From a virus, in the IMG/VR virus record IMGVR_UViG_3300048839_000152, positions 1-28,482 of that record: DNA of 28,482 nt. The stretch is one strand, 5' to 3'. The notes under the pieces were generated by a model, which was not told the origin of the DNA, searched no databases, and saw nothing but the letters and a program-made list of their open reading frames with translations. This document shows, one piece after another, positions 1-4,742 of the stretch. Position numbers and translations under genes: made by a program. Position 1 is the first letter of the stretch; every line of letters starts with the position of its first letter.

Positions 1-1
1 C

Positions 2-244
2 CTGTTACGCCTCGCCCCTGCTGAGGTGTGGGGCTGGATGGGGCTGATTATTTTCGTGTCGGCGGCAATCAACATGGGCGTGGCAATCGTGCGATTCTGG
101 ACTCAGCCACAGACGCAGCAGCAGGCACCCCGCTTGCCGGACTTGCGTGGCGGCATCATGCGGATGCTATTCCCTGCCCCGCCAGTGGCGAAGCGGCAGT
201 ATGCAAGCAGCACTCGACGCCGTGTGCGCCAGGAGGTAGAGTAG
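2..244 (+). CDS. Small membrane protein, 5' end outside the window
   Basis: The reading frame is open from the left edge, so the gene may begin outside the window. If it starts inside, the candidates are a GTG at 26 or an ATG at 38. It encodes one clear N-terminal hydrophobic segment (GLIIFVSAAINMGVAIV), then a proline/glutamine-rich linker and a basic, arginine-rich tail, so it is probably a single-pass membrane protein with a cytoplasmic tail. The stop TAG shares its G with the GTG start of the next membrane gene, which implies translational coupling. A membrane pair at the end of a phage module could be lysis-related (holin or spanin-like), but no diagnostic motif is visible. Function unknown. 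Confidence 0.5.
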   Translation: MLRLAPAEVWGWMGLIIFVSAAINMGVAIVRFWTQPQTQQQAPRLPDLRGGIMRMLFPAPPVAKRQYASSTRRRVRQEVE

Positions 245-738
245 TGGAGGGATTGACTAGACTGTTGGCGGTTGCGGCAATCGTGATCCTGCTGGCACTG
301 GCATTCGTGGCTGGCGCTGACGATGGCGACTATGCCGCAGAACGCACTGCCCAGGTGCAGGCGCAAGAAGCCGCACGCACTGAGAGAGCGCAGGCTCAGG
401 AAGCCGCACGCACGGAGAGGCAGGCACTAATCGAACTGATGCGCACCGAACGCCAGGCAGAGAGAGAGGCATCATTCCGCATGGCGATGTTGGTCGTGGT
501 CGTGCTGGTCGTCGTCGGTGGCATCGTCATCGTCGCCGTGATGCTGATGCGCCGGACGCCACAACCACAGCGCACAGCGCCGTCACCGCCTCGCACGTTG
601 GTTGAAGTGGCTGCGCACTACCCTGCACACTGGTTGGAGTGGAATGAGGCAGAGCAGGCGTGGACGCTGGTGGACGATGGCGGGCGCTACCTGCTAGAGT
701 CTGACGCACGCCGGCTGATTGCCAGGCGGGGCAGGTGA
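244..738 (+). CDS. Two-pass membrane protein with a coiled-coil middle
   Basis: I chose the GTG at 244 because AGGAGG lies 9 nt upstream and the start overlaps the previous stop by one base (TAGTG). The 164-residue product has a hydrophobic segment at about 7-24. A charged helical stretch at about 31-76 contains the near-repeat QAQEAARTER twice and looks like a coiled coil. A second very hydrophobic segment (about 80-102) is followed by a C-terminal region of about 60 residues with a conserved-looking WLEWNEAEQAW patch. The family is not recognised. The layout resembles phage membrane proteins that display a coiled coil between two anchors. A lysis or superinfection role is possible but unsupported. 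Confidence 0.6.
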   Translation: MEGLTRLLAVAAIVILLALAFVAGADDGDYAAERTAQVQAQEAARTERAQAQEAARTERQALIELMRTERQAEREASFRMAMLVVVVLVVVGGIVIVAVMLMRRTPQPQRTAPSPPRTLVEVAAHYPAHWLEWNEAEQAWTLVDDGGRYLLESDARRLIARRGR

Positions 739-745
739 ACGGCGT

Positions 746-806
746 GAAATTTTAAGGTTGAGTTTCGGCTAGACCCCTTGACAACCAAACGGTTTGGATG
801 TATACT
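746..806 (+). promoter_or_regulatory. Strong sigma70-type promoter, copy 1
   Basis: TTGACA at 778-783 and TATACT at 801-806 are separated by exactly 17 nt. Upstream, a box at 746-762 (containing TTTTAAGGTTGAG) is shared with the second copy at 1444-1461. The transcript would start near 813 and lead into the gene at 865. The spacer carries a palindromic operator, annotated separately. Confidence 0.85.
785..797. promoter_or_regulatory. Operator palindrome in the promoter 1 spacer
   Basis: CCAAACGGTTTGG is a perfect 13-bp palindrome around a central G, lying entirely between the -35 and -10 boxes. The core CAAACGGTTTG is repeated at the same position in the second promoter (1485-1495), whereas the flanking bases differ. 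This suggests a bound repressor rather than chance. The regulator is not identifiable in this window. Confidence 0.65.
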
Positions 807-816
807 GGACTTGACA

Positions 817-835
817 GGGTGAAGCGAAGTAGCCC
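817..835 (+). promoter_or_regulatory. Conserved leader hairpin, copy 1
   Basis: GGGT pairs with GCCC around an 11-nt loop (GAAGCGAAGTA) a few bases after the predicted transcription start. The second copy at 1517-1537 has a stem one pair longer and a loop differing at one base. In it the G.U pair of this stem has become a C-G pair. Confidence 0.55.
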
Positions 836-864
836 GGCAGACAAGCAAGCGAAAGGAATGAAAG

Positions 865-1086
865 ATGGCTACCGATGTTACACGCAAGTACGGGACAAAT
901 GCACAACACTATGCAGAATTGATTGCCGAACGTGAGGAAGTGCCGGTCGAGGATGTGGACGTGCGGTTTGTGGAAGCGGGCGATGACCTGTCCATTCACA
1001 TCACCTTCACGAACGACAATGGAAAGTGGTTCGGAAGGTGGCAGGATGGCGAAAGCCTGAACGACATTCGGTGGCAGCAATCATAG
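865..1086 (+). CDS. Small acidic protein of unknown function
   Basis: This 73-residue protein starts at an ATG preceded by AAAGGAATGAAAG, a good ribosome site. It follows promoter copy 1 directly and is likely the first gene of that transcript. The sequence is acidic in the middle (EREEVPVEDVDVRF) and ends in a tryptophan-rich stretch (KWFGRWQDGESLNDIRW). I recognise no domain. Its stop codon lies near a small hairpin (GCAGC at 1074-1078 with GCTGC at 1086-1090) and is followed by a repeated leader element before the next gene. Small early phage proteins of this size often bind host factors, but nothing here shows that. Confidence 0.65.
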   Translation: MATDVTRKYGTNAQHYAELIAEREEVPVEDVDVRFVEAGDDLSIHITFTNDNGKWFGRWQDGESLNDIRWQQS

Positions 1087-1097
1087 CTGCGTAGGCG

Positions 1098-1140
1098 CAC
1101 CAACCACCAACACCCAGCACGCCCTGGAAGCTGGGGGAAG
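1098..1140 (+). promoter_or_regulatory. Repeated structured leader element, copy A
   Basis: It starts with CACCAACCACCAACA, then a stem CCCAGC (1113-1118) and GCTGGG (1130-1135) around the 11-nt loop ACGCCCTGGAA. The AAGGAG ribosome site and ATG at 1159 follow. Copy C has the same loop, but its stem is CCGGC/GCCGG: a paired A-U to G-C change that preserves pairing. Likely a cis-acting RNA. Confidence 0.6.
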
Positions 1141-1158
1141 CGGCAATAAGGAGACAAG

Positions 1159-1422
1159 ATGGAATTTTTGTCGATGGATAATTTCCCGTTGTGGGAAGAC
1201 CCGGACAACTTCGCTGAAGCACTTGCTCAGCGCAAAATGGTTGAAGAAACAGTCCAGGCGCACGCCGAAAATATGACGGAGCGTGGGTTAAGCTGCATCA
1301 TTGTAGAGGAGCGTGACTCAGCCGAAACGAGCACGTTGTGGGTGTGTTCGTTCCGTCGGAAGAGCGGCTCTCCGACGATAGAATGGCGCGGGTTGGTTGT
1401 TTCAATGCCTCTGATGGGTTGA
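1159..1422 (+). CDS. Small protein of unknown function
   Basis: 87 residues from an ATG preceded by AAGGAG at good spacing. The N-terminal half is mostly helical and acidic (DNFAEALAQRKMVEETVQAHAENM). The C-terminal half reads as beta strands (LSCIIVEERDSAETSTLWVCSFRRK). No recognised domain. It lies between leader element A and promoter copy 2, so it is probably co-transcribed with the gene at 865. A function cannot be assigned. Confidence 0.6.
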   Translation: MEFLSMDNFPLWEDPDNFAEALAQRKMVEETVQAHAENMTERGLSCIIVEERDSAETSTLWVCSFRRKSGSPTIEWRGLVVSMPLMG

Positions 1423-1443
1423 GCGTCTTTCAGACAACGGTGC

Positions 1444-1505
1444 GAAAACTTTAAGGTTGAGATTGTGCCAAACCCGTTGACAATCAAACGGTTTGGGTGT
1501 ATAAT
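1444..1505 (+). promoter_or_regulatory. Consensus sigma70-type promoter, copy 2
   Basis: TTGACA at 1477-1482 and TATAAT at 1500-1505 with a 17-nt spacer match the consensus exactly. The spacer holds CAAACGGTTTG (1485-1495), the same operator core as copy 1. The upstream box (1444-1461) is also shared. It drives the gene at 1562. Confidence 0.9.
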
Positions 1506-1516
1506 TAGGACAAGGC

Positions 1517-1537
1517 GGGGCGAAACGAAGTAGCCCC
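1517..1537 (+). promoter_or_regulatory. Conserved leader hairpin, copy 2
   Basis: GGGGC (1517-1521) pairs with GCCCC (1533-1537) around GAAACGAAGTA. It begins a few bases after the predicted start of transcription, like copy 1, and the loop is nearly identical. It is not followed by a T-run, so it is not a terminator. Possible roles are 5' end protection or a protein-binding site. Confidence 0.6.
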
Positions 1538-1561
1538 ACTAGACAACAAGGAGAAACGAAA

Positions 1562-1777
1562 ATGAACGCAGGACAGAAAGTAGTCAAGATGTTAAAAGAG
1601 GTATATGAGGACGGCGAGGTCAACGCCGCCCAGGTGTGGAAAGGATACGATAACGGAACCGGGCGCGAAGGCTGGCACTACCAGGGATTCAACGAGAACG
1701 CCCAGTACCTCGGAAAGAACCTGGCTGAAGTCCAGGAGTATGTCGAGGATGTCTCGGCTAGTCGGGAAAGCGCCTAG
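1562..1777 (+). CDS. Small protein of unknown function
   Basis: 71 residues. The start ATG is preceded by AAGGAGAAACGAAA, and the gene is the first after the consensus promoter. The product opens with a short amphipathic helix (QKVVKMLKEVYEDGEV). It then has an aromatic, polar middle (WKGYDNGTGREGWHYQGF) and an acidic C-terminal helix. No known domain. Strong promoter, strong ribosome site and small size suggest high expression, probably early in infection. That is inference from the control elements only. Confidence 0.65.
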   Translation: MNAGQKVVKMLKEVYEDGEVNAAQVWKGYDNGTGREGWHYQGFNENAQYLGKNLAEVQEYVEDVSASRESA

Positions 1778-1798
1778 CCAGCAGACAGCAACCCGTAG

Positions 1799-1818
1799 CC
1801 TGTGCGGGCAATCACAGG
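1799..1818 (+). promoter_or_regulatory. Intergenic hairpin
   Basis: CCTGTG (1799-1804) pairs perfectly with CACAGG (1813-1818) around an 8-nt loop, just upstream of leader element B. There is no following T-run, so it is unlikely to terminate transcription. Confidence 0.4.
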
Positions 1819-1827
1819 TAATCGAAA

Positions 1828-1878
1828 CCAACCAACCATACACCCGGCCAGCCGTGCAAGCCGGGGGCGAAAGCCCCC
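1828..1878 (+). promoter_or_regulatory. Repeated structured leader element, copy B
   Basis: The CCAACCAACC tract is followed by CCCGGC (1843-1848) pairing with GCCGGG (1860-1865) around an 11-nt loop. Next comes GGGGGC (1863-1868), a GAAA tetraloop and GCCCCC (1873-1878). The two stems share bases 1863-1865, so they compete unless shortened. An AAGGAG ribosome site and the ATG at 1902 follow. Confidence 0.65.
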
Positions 1879-1901
1879 ACCAACACAAGGAGCGAAGAAC
1901 G

Positions 1902-2102
1902 ATGAACGCTGAGGATATTCGGGACGCAGTTGATTACGCACTCAATAGCTACGACGGTGAACCAGTCTACATTGACGACAGCACGATTGTCGTTGGCATG
2001 GACTCGGAGAGTGGGCGCTACTGGCTGGCTGACAACGGGGACGAGATTACCGGACTTGACTACGACGGTGTTTTGAATTACTGCCTGGAACTGGCAGACT
2101 AG
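1902..2102 (+). CDS. Small acidic protein of unknown function
   Basis: I chose the ATG at 1902 because AAGGAG sits just upstream. The same frame is open further upstream but has no ribosome site there and runs through leader element B. The 66-residue product is strongly acidic and rich in aspartate and tyrosine (for example NSYDGEPVYIDDSTIVV). It looks like a small, mostly beta protein. Highly acidic small phage proteins are sometimes DNA mimics that block host nucleases or regulators. That is a possibility here but not shown. Confidence 0.65.
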   Translation: MNAEDIRDAVDYALNSYDGEPVYIDDSTIVVGMDSESGRYWLADNGDEITGLDYDGVLNYCLELAD

Positions 2103-2108
2103 GCCGAA

Positions 2109-2154
2109 ACCGGAGGCGACTCCGGTCTGACCGTGAAGCGGCAACGCCTGCCGC
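2109..2154 (+). promoter_or_regulatory. Paired intergenic hairpins
   Basis: ACCGGAG (2109-2115), a GCGA tetraloop and CTCCGGT (2120-2126) form a perfect 7-bp stem with a GNRA-type loop. A second stem, GCGGC (2138-2142) with GCCGC (2150-2154), follows. No T-run follows either stem. They lie between the gene ending at 2102 and leader element C. Confidence 0.45.
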
Positions 2155-2215
2155 CCCATCGTTCCACTGTCCGGCCCCATTGGGCGTTACAGTGCGTCAC
2201 GTGTGGGGCAGCAGG

Positions 2216-2252
2216 CACCAACCACCAACAGCCGGCACGCCCTGGAAGCCGG
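2216..2252 (+). promoter_or_regulatory. Repeated structured leader element, copy C
   Basis: Starts with the same CACCAACCACCAACA as copy A. CCGGC (2232-2236) pairs with GCCGG (2248-2252) around the identical 11-nt loop ACGCCCTGGAA. It precedes a GAGAGGGG ribosome site and the ATG at 2278. Confidence 0.6.
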
Positions 2253-2277
2253 AGGCAGGGGCGAGAGGGGATACACA

Positions 2278-2487
2278 ATGCTACAGGGGCGCATTTTTTG
2301 GGTGGGTTCCGGCTGGTACGCCAGTCGGGTTGAGGGCGATAGCGGCATGGAAGTTATCATGCCGCTGGAGACTGCCGGCAATGACCGGCGATGGCCGACA
2401 GAATCGGGAGCGATGGAGGCTAGCCAGAAGGGACTTGGAACCCCGTTTTGGTTGGACTCGATGCCGGACGGATTTGAGAGTCGGTAG
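2278..2487 (+). CDS. Small protein of unknown function
   Basis: The start at 2278 is chosen for the GAGAGGGG stretch upstream. The frame is open further left only through the hairpin element. The 69-residue product begins with a hydrophobic, aromatic segment (LQGRIFWVGSGWYASRV) and has a polar, proline-containing C-terminus. No domain is recognised. Several alternative frames are open in this GC-rich stretch, so coding status is less certain than for its neighbours. Position after leader element C and before a strong hairpin and ribosome site favours it as a real gene. Confidence 0.5.
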   Translation: MLQGRIFWVGSGWYASRVEGDSGMEVIMPLETAGNDRRWPTESGAMEASQKGLGTPFWLDSMPDGFESR

Positions 2488-2498
2488 CACACCTGGCG

Positions 2499-2524
2499 CT
2501 GGCAGACCGCCAATAGTCTGCCAG
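2499..2524 (+). promoter_or_regulatory. 9-bp hairpin overlapping a ribosome binding site
   Basis: CTGGCAGAC (2499-2507) pairs perfectly with GTCTGCCAG (2516-2524) around an 8-nt loop. The last two bases of the stem are the first two of the AGGAGG ribosome site (2523-2528) for the gene at 2535. It could partly mask the site or present it. No T-run follows. Confidence 0.6.
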
Positions 2525-2534
2525 GAGGATAGCA

Positions 2535-2747
2535 ATGGACAGCGGCACACTCTACTGCGAGGCGAAAGGATCAGCGGTTTCAATCCTGCATAGCGACTAT
2601 CCGCACGACCGGCGCATCCGTGCATACCGGCGGGCTATCGCCCGTTGCGCACGCCGGAAGCGGGCGATGCTGGCCGACCAGGATCGGCGGGCTGGCGTAT
2701 GGTGTGACAGTCGGGGCAAGTTGCACGCACGGAGGGCGCAACCATGA
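2535..2747 (+). CDS. Small basic arginine-rich protein
   Basis: 70 residues from an ATG with an ideal AGGAGG site that abuts a 9-bp hairpin. The C-terminal two thirds are strongly basic (RRIRAYRRAIARCARRKRAM). This fits nucleic-acid binding, though no defined fold is recognisable. The stop overlaps the start of the next gene by four bases (ATGA), so the two are translated as a unit with the likewise basic protein downstream. Function unknown. A DNA- or RNA-binding role is inferred from charge only. Confidence 0.6.
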   Translation: MDSGTLYCEAKGSAVSILHSDYPHDRRIRAYRRAIARCARRKRAMLADQDRRAGVWCDSRGKLHARRAQP

Positions 2748-3016
2748 CCACATCAACCGAACTCAGGCAGCTTGTCACCGCCGCACTGGATGCAGACCCC
2801 GCTGCATCCAACCGCACCCTCACCCTGTCCGTGCTGGCGCAGCTTGGGCAGGTTCCCCACGATCAGCGCCAGTACGAACGGGTGAAGCAGGCGTTGGTTC
2901 GCCAGCGCAGGCGCAATGAGAACCCCCGTCCGTGGGGTGGCGCAAGGCCGAACAGTGGCCCGCCACCTGGCAACACGAACGCACGCCAGGAAGCACAAAC
3001 GGCCAGCTTACGCTAA
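2744..3016 (+). CDS. Probable DNA-binding protein with GGARPNSG-type tail
   Basis: 90 residues, starting in a four-base overlap with the upstream gene and preceded by GGAGG. The N-terminal part (about 1-60) is helical and could form a helix-turn-helix. The C-terminal part has GGARPNSGPPPGNTNARQE. This glycine/arginine/proline motif is common in phage small terminases and other small phage DNA-binding proteins of the GARPGAG...GNTNA type. The ribbon-helix-helix protein at 24330 has a related start (GGNRPGSGRKS). Likely a nucleic-acid-binding protein. Whether it is a regulator or a diverged packaging factor cannot be decided. Confidence 0.55.
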   Translation: MTTSTELRQLVTAALDADPAASNRTLTLSVLAQLGQVPHDQRQYERVKQALVRQRRRNENPRPWGGARPNSGPPPGNTNARQEAQTASLR

Positions 3017-3044
3017 GCCACGCCGCCTGAAATCCGTCAAGGTG

Positions 3045-3067
3045 GCCGGCGCGGATATTGTGCCGGC
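3045..3067 (+). promoter_or_regulatory. Intergenic hairpin
   Basis: GCCGGC (3045-3050) pairs with GCCGGC (3062-3067) around an 11-nt loop, between the gene ending at 3016 and leader element D. It is not followed by a T-run. Confidence 0.35.
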
Positions 3068-3075
3068 GTAATTTC

Positions 3076-3124
3076 AACCAACCACACCCGGACAGCCGCA
3101 ACCACCGGGGGACGCAAGTCCCCC
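3076..3124 (+). promoter_or_regulatory. Repeated structured leader element, copy D
   Basis: The AACCAACCACACCCGG start resembles copy B. CCCGG (3087-3091) can pair with CCGGG (3105-3109). A perfect 7-bp hairpin follows: GGGGGAC (3107-3113), a GCAA tetraloop and GTCCCCC (3118-3124). As in copy B the two stems share G residues. The tetraloop is again GNRA type although stem and loop bases differ. The ATG at 3146 follows. Confidence 0.65.
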
Positions 3125-3145
3125 ACAAGAAGGAAGTGAGGGGCG

Positions 3146-3412
3146 ATGATCAAGCTACCAGAACAGAACCACCCGGCAAGGCAACTTATGGACATTGCAA
3201 GCATTGCCGAGATGCTTCGCTCGGACAACCGTGCTAATCTCCCCACGTTGCGCAATGCGTTGCTGTATGCCGCATCGTATTTCATGGCAGAGGAAGCGGC
3301 GAAGGAACTGCACATGGTGTGCTGGAAGGCTGATGGTTCAATCGTGTTAGAACGCATCGGCAATCGTGGGGGTCACAACACCGTATGGTCGTTTATCGAG
3401 GCGCAATCATGA
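3146..3412 (+). CDS. Small protein of unknown function
   Basis: 88 residues from an ATG after GAGGGGCG. It is first of a three-gene coupled set (3146, 3409, 3618) whose stops and starts overlap by four bases each. It is mostly helical in the N-terminal two thirds (MDIASIAEMLRSDNRANLPT; LRNALLYAASYFMAEEAAKE). The C-terminus is beta-like, with VCWKADGSIVLERIGNRGG. No family recognised. Leader element D is immediately upstream and probably controls the set. Confidence 0.6.
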   Translation: MIKLPEQNHPARQLMDIASIAEMLRSDNRANLPTLRNALLYAASYFMAEEAAKELHMVCWKADGSIVLERIGNRGGHNTVWSFIEAQS

Positions 3413-3621
3413 ATAACTACGCAGCAGTATCCATGTACATCAGCCACATCGAGAACATCAAGGCGATGCTGGACGCACTCCAGCAGTACGCAAACGATTA
3501 CGGTGGCGTATGGCCTGACGATGTGACATACGCCACCGTGGGCGATGTGGCCCGTATCGCTGAGTTGCTGACAGAAGCCTGCACGTTTGCCGGTGTCAGC
3601 GTGGCGGTGGTTTCAGCATGA
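3409..3621 (+). CDS. Small helical protein of unknown function
   Basis: I chose the ATG at 3409, which overlaps the previous stop as ATGA. An earlier GTG in frame at 3385 lies inside the upstream gene. The 70-residue product has a long N-terminal helix (YISHIENIKAMLDALQQYAN). A GGVWPDDVTYATVGDVARIAE stretch and a small hydrophobic C-terminus follow. It is translationally coupled on both sides. No function can be assigned. Confidence 0.6.
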   Translation: MNNYAAVSMYISHIENIKAMLDALQQYANDYGGVWPDDVTYATVGDVARIAELLTEACTFAGVSVAVVSA

Positions 3622-3836
3622 CAACGCTACACAAAATCGAGTGGCACCCGTGGTTTACAAACCCACTCGACATGCTTGACAGTGATCGCCTTCGCACGCC
3701 AGACGGAAAGAAGGTTCGCATCCAGAAGCACACCGACTTCCGTGTCTATTTTGATGACGTGTTAGTCTACTCAGGCAGCAACGACAATTCCGCATGTTGC
3801 GCCTTCCTGAGAGACAATGACGTTAGTCAGGTGTAG
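3618..3836 (+). CDS. Small protein of unknown function; parent of a decayed copy downstream
   Basis: 72 residues starting in an ATGA overlap with the previous stop. The sequence is mixed alpha/beta with several aromatic and basic residues (EWHPWFTNPLDML; DGKKVRIQKHTDFRVYFDD) and a Cys-Cys pair near the C-terminus. Both its first 22 nt and its last roughly 45 nt recur fused together at 4040-4104, so the gene was once duplicated. No family recognised. It is the last intact gene of the left plus-strand module. Confidence 0.6.
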   Translation: MTTLHKIEWHPWFTNPLDMLDSDRLRTPDGKKVRIQKHTDFRVYFDDVLVYSGSNDNSACCAFLRDNDVSQV

Positions 3837-4039
3837 GCGCCCGACCCGGCAGTGGGCCGATCCAGGTTCGCCTGCGGATCGGCAAGGTCGCCGGGCAGGA
3901 GTTGCGCATACTGACGCTGGCCCGCCGCAGCGTCACCGGAAACCAGGCGATCACGCCGGACGACGTGGCGGCGCAGATAATTCATGCGGCGTGGCTGGAG
4001 TACGACGCCGGCGTCGAGGAGGCTGGTGAGGATGCCAGC
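3837..4039 (+). pseudogene. Fragment of a coding sequence without a start
   Basis: Frame 2 is open throughout and reads like protein: LRIGKVAGQELRILTLARR, then a D-D-V-A-A-Q-I-I-H-A-A-W-L-E-Y run. The codon choice is noticeably GC-rich compared with neighbouring genes. There is no convincing start codon or ribosome site, and the frame runs into the decayed copy of the upstream gene. I read it as the 3' part of a gene brought in by rearrangement. A short real gene using the TTG at 3902 is the alternative. Confidence 0.35.
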
Positions 4040-4104
4040 ATGACAACGCTACACAAAATGTTGCGCATTCCTGAGAGACAGCGACGTTGGTCAGGTGTAG
4101 GCGC
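4040..4104 (+). pseudogene. Internally deleted duplicate of the gene at 3618
   Basis: The bases from the ATG at 4040 (ATGACAACGCTACACAAAAT) are identical to the start of the gene at 3618. They are followed directly by a near-identical copy of that gene's last 45 nt, including TTCCTGAGAGACA and the downstream GTAGGCGCCC. The middle (roughly 150 bp) is missing, and the junction shifts the frame so the original stop is not used. This is a clear remnant of duplication plus deletion. Confidence 0.75.
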
Positions 4105-4113
4105 CCACCGCAG

Positions 4114-4140
4114 CCCCGCCACAAGGCGGGGTTCCTTTTT
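4114..4140 (+). terminator. Strong Rho-independent terminator of the left module
   Basis: CCCCGCC (4114-4120), loop ACAA and GGCGGGG (4125-4131) form a perfect 7-bp GC stem followed by TTCCTTTTT. It ends the plus-strand module just before the converging minus-strand late module. In the opposite direction there is no T-run after the stem. Confidence 0.9.
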
Positions 4141-4166
4141 GCCACCCGCCTATACGTTATGTCGAA

Positions 4167-4364
4167 TTAGCGGGGCGTCACATTGTCATGCTCCGGCGCA
4201 ACCCACCCGCTACCGTCCCACGTCCAACCGTCCGGCACGTCCAACGCCGCCGATGCACCGAACAGCATCGCCTGCACCTCTAGATTGATTCGGCCGATTG
4301 TCTCTCTCGCCTTTTCGATAGCATCAGTGATGCGCTGAGGGGCATTGATTTTCTGCTCGTTCAT
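4167..4364 (-). CDS. Small protein of unknown function at the end of the late module
   Basis: The start at 4364 overlaps the previous stop by four bases (ATGA). A longer in-frame version would lie inside that gene. The 65-residue product has an N-terminal helix (QRITDAIEKARETIGRINLE) and a C-terminus with closely spaced tryptophans in DVPDGWTWDGSGWVAPE. That pattern is seen in small phage proteins near tail genes. As the last gene of the late operon behind the tail fibre, it could be a tail-associated or lysis-related accessory. No family assigned. Confidence 0.6.
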   Translation of the reverse strand: MNEQKINAPQRITDAIEKARETIGRINLEVQAMLFGASAALDVPDGWTWDGSGWVAPEHDNVTPR

Positions 4365-4741
4365 GCGCTCACCCTCCGAACTTTGTTTAGTGTGGCCCGG
4401 TAAATCGCCGGCGTTGTAGCCTGATTCGTCATCAGCTTGTCGAACTGTTGGAGCAGTGTCAAACATGCAGCCAGATCAGCTGCCGTGATGCCCAGAGCCG
4501 CCACGTCGCCATCTGCCCATGCGCCTACATCGAAATATTCGGCTTCCAAATCAGCGGCGTTGTCTGCCGTTGGCGCAAGCGCCTGCACCGCCCTGACAAT
4601 CGCCTTCGCCGTATCCAGTTTCGCCATTGCGTTCCTAGCCTCCTGTTCTGTCTCAAAAAAACGTTCCGTCAGTCCGTCAGAAAAAGCCCATCCATGCTCA
4701 GCGTCATAGTGGATGGTCAGCGCCAGATCATATAGCGGCAT
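4361..4741 (-). CDS. Unknown protein downstream of the tail fibre
   Basis: The start chosen (ATG at 4741) lies one base after the tail fibre stop. The upstream extension of this frame is inside the fibre gene. The 126-residue product begins with a beta-like segment (YDLALTIHYDAEHGWAF), then helices rich in alanine. A C-terminal helix-loop region contains LTLLQQFDKLMTNQATT. Genes in this position often encode fibre assembly chaperones or host-specificity accessories. No diagnostic motif supports either. Confidence 0.6.
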   Translation of the reverse strand: MPLYDLALTIHYDAEHGWAFSDGLTERFFETEQEARNAMAKLDTAKAIVRAVQALAPTADNAADLEAEYFDVGAWADGDVAALGITAADLAACLTLLQQFDKLMTNQATTPAIYRATLNKVRRVSA

Positions 4742-4742
4742 A

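Noticed and set aside
1098-1140. Leader elements as a known riboswitch (cobalamin or TPP type)
   Set aside because: None of the conserved core strings of those classes is present; the elements are too short and precede unknown small genes.
1605-1901. Upstream extension of the gene at 1902
   Set aside because: It overlaps another gene in a different frame and the hairpin leader; the ribosome site AAGGAG supports the ATG at 1902.
2133-2333. Plus-strand open frame through the hairpin-dense gap
   Set aside because: It covers several hairpins, lacks a ribosome site and conflicts with the better supported gene at 2278.
4114-4140. Terminator acting in both directions
   Set aside because: On the minus strand the stem is followed by GC-rich sequence without a T-run, so only the plus direction is supported.
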